Source: Cnuella takakiae (lineage in GTDB: Bacteria; Bacteroidota; Bacteroidia; Chitinophagales; Chitinophagaceae). Taken from it: a DNA stretch of 41,673 nt. Position numbers and translations under genes: made by a program. The notes beneath the pieces are model-generated. The model was not told the DNA's origin and made no database searches. It worked only from the letters and a program-made list of their open reading frames with translations. This document shows, piece by piece, positions 7,936 through 15,413 of this stretch (the stretch's first letter is position 1; each line of letters starts with the position of its first letter). The stretch is from contig NZ_MTFE01000010.1 in assembly GCF_001953305.1 (NCBI RefSeq), positions 500,523 through 542,195 of the forward strand, written 5' to 3'.

Positions 7936-8581
7936 ATGCTAATTCGGCAAGCACTTTATCTATTCTTGCAGCCATCGTTTCATAATCAACATAGCCACGG
8001 CCAAGCAGGTAAAACTTTGCATCGCTTACCTGCATCAGAACGGTAGGAAAGCCGCTTACCTGCAATTGCTTCACAAGTGCCATATCATAATACGCTTTCT
8101 CGCGGTACTCCTCGCTTTTCAACTTGTTGTAAAAATCTTCATCACCAATTTCATATTTAGGCAGCAGGTGCCGATATGCTTCATTATCGGTAAGGTCGCG
8201 GCCTTCGAAGTTGAGGGCATACTGCAGGTCGGAAGCGAATGCAACGGCACGGTCAGGATGCAATTCTTTGAGGATACTTAATGCAATAGCAGGCTTGGTA
8301 GAATCGGGAAACCAATCCGTTTCCTCCGGGTGATTGACATGCCACAGGAAGTCGGGGCCAAAGGTTACACCCGTCATTTCTTCTACCTGTTTGTAGGCAC
8401 CCTGAATGTATTTGGCCATGGGGCCAAAATGCGTAGGCGCTTCGGGCAGGATCATGCTACCGGATAATACATCAAAAGCAATACGGTCTTTGTATTCAGC
8501 TTCCAGTTGCTTAATCACCGGGCTGAAACCATAGCACCAGCCGCAATAGGCATCGTAACAGTAGTATATCGTAGGCTTCAT
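7934..8581 (-). CDS. DsbA-family thiol oxidoreductase-like protein
   Basis: A 215-residue thioredoxin-fold protein with the DsbA-type helical insertion. The active-site CGWC motif is at residues 13-16 (YDAYCGWCYGFSP) and the cis-proline loop is VSGFPTVLM near 180. No signal peptide is present, so it is cytoplasmic and closer to the FrnE-like/DsbA-like cytoplasmic group than to periplasmic DsbA. Substrate is unknown. A TAACTTTG element at 8607-8614 on the same strand could be its promoter. Confidence 0.85.
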   Translation of the reverse strand: MKPTIYYCYDAYCGWCYGFSPVIKQLEAEYKDRIAFDVLSGSMILPEAPTHFGPMAKYIQGAYKQVEEMTGVTFGPDFLWHVNHPEETDWFPDSTKPAIALSILKELHPDRAVAFASDLQYALNFEGRDLTDNEAYRHLLPKYEIGDEDFYNKLKSEEYREKAYYDMALVKQLQVSGFPTVLMQVSDAKFYLLGRGYVDYETMAARIDKVLAELA

Positions 8582-8606
8582 TGTTCTCTTTTTGAAATAA
8601 AGAATG

Positions 8607-8614
8607 CAAAGTTA
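8607..8614 (-). promoter_or_regulatory. Possible -7 promoter element of the DsbA-like gene
   Basis: On the minus strand this reads TAACTTTG followed by C, an exact match to TAnnTTTG, about 25 nt before the ATG. No good TTTG was found at the expected upstream distance, so the call rests on the -7 element alone. Confidence 0.4.
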
Positions 8615-8867
8615 ACTCCAACGAGGTTTGACACAGAACCCGGAAAACTGCAGGCCATTTTCCCTTGCCGCCTCGCATTGCTGCCCTACCTGTTTTAAGT
8701 CATAAGTGGTTTTGCTTACTGCCTGCTTCAGGACGGATGCAAAGGGCGTAAAGGTCAGCAACCAGGCGCTTTAGAATGTGTTAACAATCAAAGCCGCAGT
8801 TGACACTCGTCACTACCCGCCCGCCAGGAAGGGGCGAACCTTGCAGTATCAATTTCAATTCACCAAT

Positions 8868-9452
8868 ATGAAACGCCTGATATCTACCCTAAGCCTTGGC
8901 CTGTTATTTTCGATAAGCCTACCCTTTGCGGCCAATGCACAAACTAAATTTATCGCTACTGCAGGCACCGTAGCCATCAATGGCACTTCTACCCTTCACG
9001 ACTGGGAAATGTCTGCACAAAAGCCCGCTGTTGAAGCCGTATTTGTACAGGATGCTTCCGGTGCGCTATCCAGCCTGAACACGCTGTCGTTTACCCTGCC
9101 CGCCGAAGCCCTGAAGAGCGGCAAGGGTCCCATGGATAAAAACGCTTACAAGGCCCTTAAAACAGGCGCCAACCGCAATATCAGTTTTGTTGCCAGCCAA
9201 GCAAGCATAACACCCGCAGGAGCCAATGCCTACCTGGTGAAATGCACCGGCAAACTAACCATTGCAGGCACTACCCGCGAAACCGATCTGCAGGCTACCT
9301 GCAAACTGAACGCAGATAAAAGCCTGCAGGTTAGCGGCAGCAAAAAGCTGAAGATGACCGATTACAAAGTAGAGCCGCCCTCCTTTGCTTTTGGTACCGT
9401 TAATACTGGCGATGCCATCAATCTCATTTTCAACCTGACTCTTAAGAAATAA
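8868..9452 (+). CDS. YceI family periplasmic protein
   Basis: The 194-residue protein starts with a typical signal peptide (cleavage after NAQ, about residue 25); the in-frame upstream start at 8778 would bury it, so ATG 8868 is preferred. The mature part is a YceI lipocalin-like beta-barrel, with the hallmark INGTSTLHDWEMSAQ near residues 36-50 and an ending strand of INLIFNLTLKK. YceI proteins bind polyprenyl-type lipids in an elongated cavity; the ligand here is unknown. It is followed by an outer-membrane barrel and another YceI-like gene on the same strand. Confidence 0.88.
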   Translation: MKRLISTLSLGLLFSISLPFAANAQTKFIATAGTVAINGTSTLHDWEMSAQKPAVEAVFVQDASGALSSLNTLSFTLPAEALKSGKGPMDKNAYKALKTGANRNISFVASQASITPAGANAYLVKCTGKLTIAGTTRETDLQATCKLNADKSLQVSGSKKLKMTDYKVEPPSFAFGTVNTGDAINLIFNLTLKK

Positions 9453-9470
9453 CCATCGGCAATGGTGAAT

Positions 9471-9558
9471 GGTCAATGGTGAATAGGCAATAATAGATGG
9501 TAACTCATAAATGGCCAATCACTAACACCCAATCACCAATCACTATTCACCATTCACC
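9471..9558. repeat. Imperfect inverted repeat (ggtgaatggtgaatag words)
   Basis: ggtcaatggtgaatag at 9471-9486 pairs 15/16 with ctattcaccattcacc at 9543-9558. Between them are related words (caatcactaacacccaatca). It lies between the YceI and barrel genes and may end the YceI transcript. The same word family occurs at 28.7 kb and, as a single fragment, at about 40.06 kb. Confidence 0.6.
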
Positions 9559-9597
9559 TTCTCCCCTCACAACTCTTTTCACTTTTACTCTTTTCTT

Positions 9598-10938
9598 ATG
9601 AACACAAAACAAATGGCAAAGCTTGCCCTGAGTGTACTCTTATTAGGAAGTATGCAAGCTGCCAATGCCCAGCAAACCACAGAACGAGAAGCTTATGGCC
9701 GTCCCTCTTACTGGCGTCCGCACGATAAGACCGGCATCAATGTTTTTGAAACATCGAAGGCTGCCGATACGATCCCCTATACCGGTTTGAAGATCCGGTT
9801 TGGTGCGGGCTTCACCCAACAATTCCAAAACCTGAAGCACGAAACAAAAAGCGGGCAGGCCCTGTATGAAATGGGGGCCGGTTTCAACCTCGCCATGGCC
9901 AACCTGTATACCGATGTGCAACTGGCAGATGGCATCCGTCTCGACCTCACTACTTATCTCTCTACCCGGCACCACAATGAAACATGGGTGAAAGGCGGCT
10001 ATATACAGTTCGACAAACTGCCGTTCAAAAGTGCGCTGTTCGACAAGATCATGCAGTACACCACCATCAAGATCGGTCATATGGAAGTGAACTACGGTGA
10101 CCAGCACTTCCGCCGCACCGATGCCGGTAACGGCATCTACAATGCTTTTGGTGAAAACTATATCGTAGATGCTTTCTCTACCGAAATCGGTGGTGAAATC
10201 TATGTACAGAAAAATGGCTTGTTTGGTATGGTAGCCCTTACCAATGGAACCATCAATTCTTCTATTGCCAAACAAGCTAAAGATGGCACCGGCGACTCTA
10301 CCAAGAACCCCGCGATATACTTCAAAGCCGGTGTTGATAAAAGCTTTGGCAAAGCCCGTGTACGGTTGAGCGGCTCTGCTTATGTAAACCAGAAATCGCC
10401 CCGTAGTGTACTGTATGCCGGCGACCGTGGCGGCTCGTGGTACTATGGTGTGATGGACCCCAAAGGCGCCGACCTGAAAGCCAATTTTACCTCAGGCCGC
10501 TTCACTCCCGACTTCACCAGGAATGTTCGTGCCGTGATGCTGAATGGTTTCTTCAAGTATGCAGGCTTTGAAGCTTTTGGCACTTATGAAACTGCAAAAG
10601 GCAACAAGGCTGTTGCTGCCGATGCTACCAAGGGTATTGTTGCCGACCTGAACAAGCGTACCATGAACCAAACAGCTATTGAAGGCATCTACCGCTTTGG
10701 TGCTAAAGAAAATGTGTTTGCAGGTGTGCGCTACAATGCTGTAAATGCCGAACTGCCTGGCTACACCAACAAAGTAAACATCGACCGCACTTCATTTGCC
10801 GCAGGCTGGTTCCTTACCAACAATGTGCTGCTGAAAGGTGAGTACGTGGTGCAGAACTACAAGAACTTCAAAGCTGCCGATATCCGCAATGGTGGCAAGT
10901 TCAATGGTTATGTAGTAGAAGCGGTTGTAGGTTTCTAA
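9598..10938 (+). CDS. Outer-membrane beta-barrel protein (porin-like), unnamed
   Basis: A 446-residue protein with a signal peptide (cleavage after NAQ, residue 25) and a mature part of alternating amphipathic strands. It ends in VVEAVVGF with a terminal aromatic, the usual outer-membrane barrel signature. Strand-like segments such as YVVQNYKNF and VFAGVRYNAV suggest a 16- to 18-stranded porin-like barrel of the phosphate-selective porin type. No family name is certain and the solute is unknown. It lies between two YceI-like genes and is followed by a strong intrinsic terminator. Confidence 0.75.
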   Translation: MNTKQMAKLALSVLLLGSMQAANAQQTTEREAYGRPSYWRPHDKTGINVFETSKAADTIPYTGLKIRFGAGFTQQFQNLKHETKSGQALYEMGAGFNLAMANLYTDVQLADGIRLDLTTYLSTRHHNETWVKGGYIQFDKLPFKSALFDKIMQYTTIKIGHMEVNYGDQHFRRTDAGNGIYNAFGENYIVDAFSTEIGGEIYVQKNGLFGMVALTNGTINSSIAKQAKDGTGDSTKNPAIYFKAGVDKSFGKARVRLSGSAYVNQKSPRSVLYAGDRGGSWYYGVMDPKGADLKANFTSGRFTPDFTRNVRAVMLNGFFKYAGFEAFGTYETAKGNKAVAADATKGIVADLNKRTMNQTAIEGIYRFGAKENVFAGVRYNAVNAELPGYTNKVNIDRTSFAAGWFLTNNVLLKGEYVVQNYKNFKAADIRNGGKFNGYVVEAVVGF

Positions 10939-10962
10939 GCTGCTATGTTAATAGTGATTAGT

Positions 10963-10995
10963 GCCAGGGCAGTTTGTGCTGTCCTGGCTTTTTTT
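10963..10995 (+). terminator. Intrinsic terminator after the barrel gene
   Basis: A 10-bp stem (10963-10972 with 10979-10988, one G-T pair) with a 6-nt loop is followed by seven T residues, a textbook rho-independent terminator. It also overlaps an unlikely upstream GTG start of the next gene. Confidence 0.85.
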
Positions 10996-11014
10996 CAAGC
11001 CATCAATTAAGGTT

Positions 11015-11611
11015 ATGAATACGCTATGGATGCCCTGCCTTTTGGCTTTTTTGCTCATGGCATTTACCCTGCCAGCAGAACCCTCCCGATGGGTAGTGCA
11101 AAGAGGCAGTACCGTTGCGGTAAAAGGCAAAACAAATATCAACAGTTATGGCTGTGGCATCAGTAGCTTCGAAGGATGCGATACCATCAGCATGACGCCG
11201 CATCCGGCATCGCCGCAAAGCATGCTGCTAAATGGCTGCATCTACCTGGATGTTGCCCGCTTTGATTGTATCAACCGGATGATGACTGCAGAACTGCGCA
11301 AAACCTTACAGGCAGATAAACATCCAAAGCTGAAAATAAAATTTATCACTTTAGGTAAAATTGCTGTTGGCACAAACCGTAAGGAAGAAGATTGCGGTAT
11401 CGTGGAAATGGAAATTGCAGGTGTAAAAAGAAGGTATCCTATTCAATACTGCTATACCATTGGCAGCGATGCCAACACTATTGTGATTGCCGGGCAAAAG
11501 ACCTTATGCTTTTCAGACTTTTCGCTTATTCCTCCCCGCAAGCTTAATGGTATGGTACAGGCGAAAGACGAGTTGGAGGTGCAGTTTCACTTGGTGATGC
11601 GAAAAATATAA
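11015..11611 (+). CDS. Cysteine-rich YceI-like exported protein
   Basis: A 198-residue protein with a hydrophobic N-terminus (signal peptide, cleavage near LPA-EP) and a YceI-like body: VAVKGKTNINSY resembles the YceI entry strand, and LEVQFHLVMRKI the last strand. ATG 11015 is chosen because the in-frame GTG at 10961 lies within the terminator of the previous gene. The mature chain has seven cysteines (in GCGISSFEGC, NGCIYL, FDCINR, EDCGIV, QYCYTI, TLCFSD), unusual for a YceI barrel and suggesting disulfides or metal/heme binding. Its stop codon is the first triplet of a large inverted repeat. Confidence 0.75.
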   Translation: MNTLWMPCLLAFLLMAFTLPAEPSRWVVQRGSTVAVKGKTNINSYGCGISSFEGCDTISMTPHPASPQSMLLNGCIYLDVARFDCINRMMTAELRKTLQADKHPKLKIKFITLGKIAVGTNRKEEDCGIVEMEIAGVKRRYPIQYCYTIGSDANTIVIAGQKTLCFSDFSLIPPRKLNGMVQAKDELEVQFHLVMRKI

Positions 11612-11875
11612 TACCCCCTGTCCCCCTAAAGGGGGAACTTAGGCCGAAATGGCTGCCGGGGTTGCAACATGTTTTTAGCATAACGATTTTATGATGGAAA
11701 CACGGATGTAACGGATAGAATGGATATCCGTTTTAATCCGTTTGATCCGTGTTCCTATCTTAATCATAATAACTACGAACTTCTACAAACTACAAAGCCA
11801 CTCAGCGCAGAGTGGCTTTGTAGTTTGTAGGGCTATTTGACCTAAGTTCCCCCTTCAGGGGGACAGGGGGTATTA
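11609..11875. repeat. 267-bp inverted-repeat element bounded by two stop codons
   Basis: Positions 11609-11643 and 11841-11875 are 35-bp inverted repeats with a single mismatch. Each contains a smaller C5/G5 palindrome. The outermost triplets are the TAA of the YceI-like gene and the TAA of polA on the other strand. Inside lies a perfect 21-bp stem (11783-11803 with 11810-11830, 6-nt loop) and a pair of cacggat/atccgtg repeats (11699-11753). The layout resembles a small non-autonomous mobile element, but no target duplication is visible. It likely also works as a bidirectional terminator. Confidence 0.75.
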
Positions 11876-14713
11876 ATGCGCCTCCAACCAATTTTTCCCT
11901 TCACCCACTTCCGCCAGCACCGGTATGCCGTTGGGCAGTTCCATGGCTGATTGCATGGCTTGCAGGATCACGGGTTTCACAGTTTCCAGTTCATCTTTCA
12001 CCACATCAAACACCAATTCATCGTGCACCTGCAGCACCATGCGGCTTTTAAAATTATGTTGCTTGAAAGCTTTGTGTACGTTCACCATCGCCAGCTTAAT
12101 CATATCGGCGGCGGTGCCCTGTATGGGTGAGTTGATGGCGTTGCGTTCGGCAAAACCACGTACGGTGAAGTTGGCCGAATTGATATCACGCAACCAGCGT
12201 TTGCGGCCCATCACGGTTTGTACATAACCATGCTTTTTTGCAAAAGAGATCATATCGTCCATGTACCTGGTTACACCGGCAAATTCTTTCTTGTAGTTGT
12301 CGATGATCTCCTTGGCTTCGGCACGGCTGATGCGCAGGTTTTCGGCCAAGCCAAAAGCACCCTGGCCGTACACGATACCAAAGTTCACACTCTTGGCTTT
12401 GTAGCGCATTTCCTTGGTCACTTCTTCTTCGGGCACATTGTACACTTTCGAAGCCGTGGCCGTGTGTACATCCTTGCCGCTGCGGAAAGCTTCGCACATG
12501 GCAGGATCGCCGGAAAGGGCGGCAACAATACGCAGTTCAATCTGCGAGTAGTCGGCAGATACAAGGATATGCGCTTCATCACGCGGAATAAAAGCTTTGC
12601 GGATCTCGCGACCACGTTCGGTGCGGATGGGAATATTCTGCAGGTTGGGGTTGTTGCTCGACAGGCGGCCAGTTACAGCCACCGCCTGTGCAAAGGTGGT
12701 ATGTACCCTGCCTGTTTTGGGATTAATCAGTTGCGGCAGCGAATCCACGTAGGTGGAACGCAGCTTGGTGTACTCGCGGTAAGCCAGAATATCGTCTACG
12801 ATCTTGTGTTCTGCTGCCAGTTTACCCAGCACATCTTCGCCGGTAGCATACTGGCCGGTCTTGGTCTTCTTGGCTTTGGGATCGAGCTTGAGGTGTTCAA
12901 ACAAAATCTCTCCCAGTTGCTTGGGCGATCCCAGGTTGAACCTTACACCGGCAGCTTCGTACACGGCCTCTTCGTGGCGGTGCGCATCTTCTTCAAGCAG
13001 TTTGGAGTAGTCGTTCAAAAACTGCTCGTCGATTTTCACACCTTCAAATTCCATATCCACCAGCACCGGCGCCAAGGGGTTTTCTACTTCATCAAATACC
13101 CTTTGTACATCCAGCTCTTTCAGCTGCGGAGCAAATACATTTTTGAGTTGCAGGGTAACATCAGCATCTTCGGCGGCGTAGTCTTTTACCAGGGCCACAT
13201 CCACGTCGCGCATGGTCAGTTGGCCCTTGCCTTTTTTACCAATCAACTCGGTGATGGAAACAGGTTTGTAGTTGAGGTATTTCTCTGCCAGCAGGTCCAT
13301 ATTGCGCTTGCCTTCGGGGTCGATTAGGTAGTGCGCGAGCATGGTATCAAACTTCTTCCCTACCAGTTCCACATCATACCATTTCAGCACCAGCATGTCG
13401 TACTTCAGGTTCTGCCCGATCCAGATTTTATCCGGGTTGGCAAACAAGGGCCTGAAGCGTTCCAGCACCTGCATGGCTTCGGCCCTGGATGCAGGCACCG
13501 GAACATAATAGCCAGTTCCGGCCTCTACGGAAAAGGATAGGCCTACCAGTTCGGCGATGTTGGCATCGATGGCGGTTGTTTCCGTATCAAAAGAGATTTC
13601 AGTAGTCTTATTCAGCACGTCCATCAGTGCGGCAAACTCGCCTTCACTTTCTACCAGCTCGTAGTTGTGCGGCACGTCGGCAATGGTTTGCACGGGACCA
13701 TCCCAGCTGCGGTCGGCCTCCCCCCCGCCCCCTCCGGTGGAGGGGGAGTTGGACTCAGATGATTCGTTGTTGCCTGTGTCAAACAGGGAAGGCTGGGAAC
13801 CAGATTTCTGCTCCTTTCCTGTTGGGGTGGGTGTCAGTTCTTCACCCAGTAAGCGTTTGCCTACCGTGCGGAACTCCAGTTCAATGAGTATTTCTTTTAA
13901 AGCTTCCTTGTTCCATTCTTTCAGGCGGAAGTCTTCTTCGTGAAATTCAACAGGTACATCCGTAATGATGGTAGCCAGCTTTTTCGACATGATGGCACTG
14001 TCTCGGCCGGCGCGGATCTTTTCACCCATGGCGCCTTTGATGGTGTCGGCAGCGGCCAGGATATTTTCTACGGAACCGTATTCGGCAATCAGCTTGGCGG
14101 CGGTCTTCTGCCCCACACCGGGAATACCGGGAATATTGTCCACGGCATCACCCATCAGCCCCAGCATATCAATCACCTGGTCCACATTTTCAATGCCCCA
14201 TTTACCACACACTTCTTCGGGGCCCATGATCTCCACATCGCCGCCCTGGTAGCCGGGTTTGTAGATCTTTACTTTATCGCTCACCAGCTGTCCATAGTCT
14301 TTGTCGGGCGTAACCATGTATACTTCATAGCCTAAGGCTGCTGCCTGCTTGCTCAAGGTGCCAATTACATCGTCGGCCTCAAAACCTTCGCTGTCGATCA
14401 TTGGTATGTTGAGGGCGGCAAGGATGCGGCGTATATCAGGCAGGGATGCCTTGATGTCTTCGGGTGCTTCCTGCCGGTTGGCTTTATACTCCGCAAAATC
14501 GGAAGTGCGCCCTACAGGTTCGCCGCCTTCAAAGCACACGGCCATATGCGTGGGCTTCTGGTTGTTGATCAACTCGATGATGGTATTGGTAAAGCCAAAT
14601 TGCGCGTTGGTATTCTTTCCTTTTGAAGTGATGCGCGGGCTGCGGATCAGGGCATAATAAGCCCGGAACACAAGGGCCATGGCATCAAGCAGGAACAGCT
14701 TTTTTTCTTCCAT
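11873..14713 (-). CDS. polA: DNA polymerase I
   Basis: A 946-residue three-domain enzyme for gap filling and RNA-primer removal. The 5'-3' exonuclease domain covers about 1-290 (FEADDVIGTL at 111-120, LMGDAVDNIPGIPGVG). A proofreading 3'-5' domain follows at about 345-530 with all motifs intact (SFDTETT, GQNLKYD, YAAEDADVTL). The polymerase domain has motif A DYSQIELR, motif B KSVNFGIVYG and motif C QVHDELVFD. The position matching E. coli metal ligand D63 is glutamate here (CFEGG, E62). The linker near 318-330 carries a poly-Gly stretch encoded by a G-rich palindrome. A TACCTTTG element 5 nt before the ATG suggests a leaderless transcript. Confidence 0.98.
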   Translation of the reverse strand: MEEKKLFLLDAMALVFRAYYALIRSPRITSKGKNTNAQFGFTNTIIELINNQKPTHMAVCFEGGEPVGRTSDFAEYKANRQEAPEDIKASLPDIRRILAALNIPMIDSEGFEADDVIGTLSKQAAALGYEVYMVTPDKDYGQLVSDKVKIYKPGYQGGDVEIMGPEEVCGKWGIENVDQVIDMLGLMGDAVDNIPGIPGVGQKTAAKLIAEYGSVENILAAADTIKGAMGEKIRAGRDSAIMSKKLATIITDVPVEFHEEDFRLKEWNKEALKEILIELEFRTVGKRLLGEELTPTPTGKEQKSGSQPSLFDTGNNESSESNSPSTGGGGGEADRSWDGPVQTIADVPHNYELVESEGEFAALMDVLNKTTEISFDTETTAIDANIAELVGLSFSVEAGTGYYVPVPASRAEAMQVLERFRPLFANPDKIWIGQNLKYDMLVLKWYDVELVGKKFDTMLAHYLIDPEGKRNMDLLAEKYLNYKPVSITELIGKKGKGQLTMRDVDVALVKDYAAEDADVTLQLKNVFAPQLKELDVQRVFDEVENPLAPVLVDMEFEGVKIDEQFLNDYSKLLEEDAHRHEEAVYEAAGVRFNLGSPKQLGEILFEHLKLDPKAKKTKTGQYATGEDVLGKLAAEHKIVDDILAYREYTKLRSTYVDSLPQLINPKTGRVHTTFAQAVAVTGRLSSNNPNLQNIPIRTERGREIRKAFIPRDEAHILVSADYSQIELRIVAALSGDPAMCEAFRSGKDVHTATASKVYNVPEEEVTKEMRYKAKSVNFGIVYGQGAFGLAENLRISRAEAKEIIDNYKKEFAGVTRYMDDMISFAKKHGYVQTVMGRKRWLRDINSANFTVRGFAERNAINSPIQGTAADMIKLAMVNVHKAFKQHNFKSRMVLQVHDELVFDVVKDELETVKPVILQAMQSAMELPNGIPVLAEVGEGKNWLEAH
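13720..13750. repeat. G-rich palindromic element inside polA
   Basis: Arms 13728-13735 (ccccctcc) and 13739-13746 (ggaggggg) form a perfect 8-bp palindrome next to a further C6 run. The C5-loop-G5-G5 layout is that of the intergenic repeats ending polA at 11.6-11.9 kb. On the coding strand it is read in frame as SPSTGGGGGEA in the linker between the 5'-nuclease and proofreading domains. Confidence 0.6.
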
Positions 14714-14718
14714 ATCGC

Positions 14719-14726
14719 CAAAGGTA
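14719..14726 (-). promoter_or_regulatory. TACCTTTG promoter element 5 nt before polA
   Basis: Minus strand reads TACCTTTGGCGATATG, with the ATG being the polA start. The element matches TAnnTTTG exactly; a TTTC lies about 22 bp further upstream. Transcription would begin on or next to the start codon. Confidence 0.55.
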
Positions 14727-14932
14727 GGAACCGCTGATTGCTATAATTGAAAATGATTTTTGTGATTAGGTTGATGCGGTTCCGGCTGGTTGGAGCATGG
14801 AGCAAGTAAGTTAATAGAGCGTCGCTACAAAATTTCAGGACCAGGCTGTTACAAGTGTCTAAACAGGAAAACAATACTGTTGATACTTATGAAACTAATA
14901 AAAGAGGTACTAGCCCAGGCATCCTAAAAATC

Positions 14933-14958
14933 AAAACCCCGATGATGTATCGGGGCTT
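14933..14958. terminator. Orphan bidirectional terminator-like hairpin
   Basis: caaaaccccgat and atcggggctttg pair over 11 of 12 positions with a 5-nt loop, flanked by A and T runs. No protein gene ends here on either strand: polA starts 220 bp to the left and uvrB ends 455 bp to the right. Confidence 0.6.
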
Positions 14959-15373
14959 TGCCTGGTATCGCGTAGTTGGGTAAAAAGGGGCTTGGTTGGG
15001 TATGTGTCGTCTTGAGTGAAGCACCGGCTACTGATTATGGCAGTAGTTTAAGAGCAACTGAAAAACAAAAGCACTTTCAAATTTCCTCGGCTGGAAACAG
15101 GACAAAAATAAGTGTAAACGCCTATAATTTCCTAATCATTACCCCGGTAAGTTTTAAAAATTATTGACCAGCTTGTTATCAGGGTTTTATTTATGGAAAA
15201 GAATTGCAATTTGACGGTTTCAGCTAAACCCTGACGAATTATGCAGGGCTGTGTGCAAGTAATTTCACTTATTGCTTGCCGAAATATTGAATCCTCTCAA
15301 GAGCTTTTCCAGACTGTGCTCAAGTTAGCCCTATATGCTATTGCGCTTCCTATTAAAACATATAGGTAAGCAA

Positions 15374-15398
15374 AACGGGGCCGCCTAGGCCCCGTTTT
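15374..15398. terminator. uvrB terminator
   Basis: An 11-bp GC-rich stem (aaaacggggcc / ggccccgtttt) with a 3- to 4-nt loop and T-run in both directions, 15 bp after the uvrB stop codon. Confidence 0.85.
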
Positions 15399-15413
15399 AT
15401 ATGCTTTGAAAGA

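Larger units (their letters stand above)
14714..15413. other. 700-bp spacer without a credible protein gene
   Basis: Between polA (start at 14713) and uvrB (end at 15414) I see no coding sequence with plausible codon use. It contains the polA promoter, an orphan terminator-like hairpin at 14935-14958, a small palindrome around 15029-15049 (ctactg...cagtag), a possible minus-strand TATTTTTG element at 15103-15110 and the uvrB terminator at 15374-15398. A small RNA of about 150-170 nt ending at the orphan hairpin would fit, but this is speculation. Confidence 0.5.

Noticed and set aside
8778-8867. Extended start for the YceI protein
   Set aside because: It would place 30 residues before a perfect signal peptide.
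10961-11014. Earlier GTG start for the second YceI-like protein
   Set aside because: The codon lies inside the terminator of the preceding gene and adds a sequence before the signal peptide.
11609-11875. Insertion sequence
   Set aside because: There are terminal inverted repeats but no transposase reading frame and no visible target duplication, so it is kept only as a MITE-like possibility.
12218-13327. Long plus-strand frame opposite polA
   Set aside because: Antisense to a fully conserved polymerase domain; composition is that of an antisense frame.
14714-15413. 6S RNA or tmRNA in the gene-free region
   Set aside because: I could not find the long paired ends of 6S RNA nor the tRNA-like ends of tmRNA.
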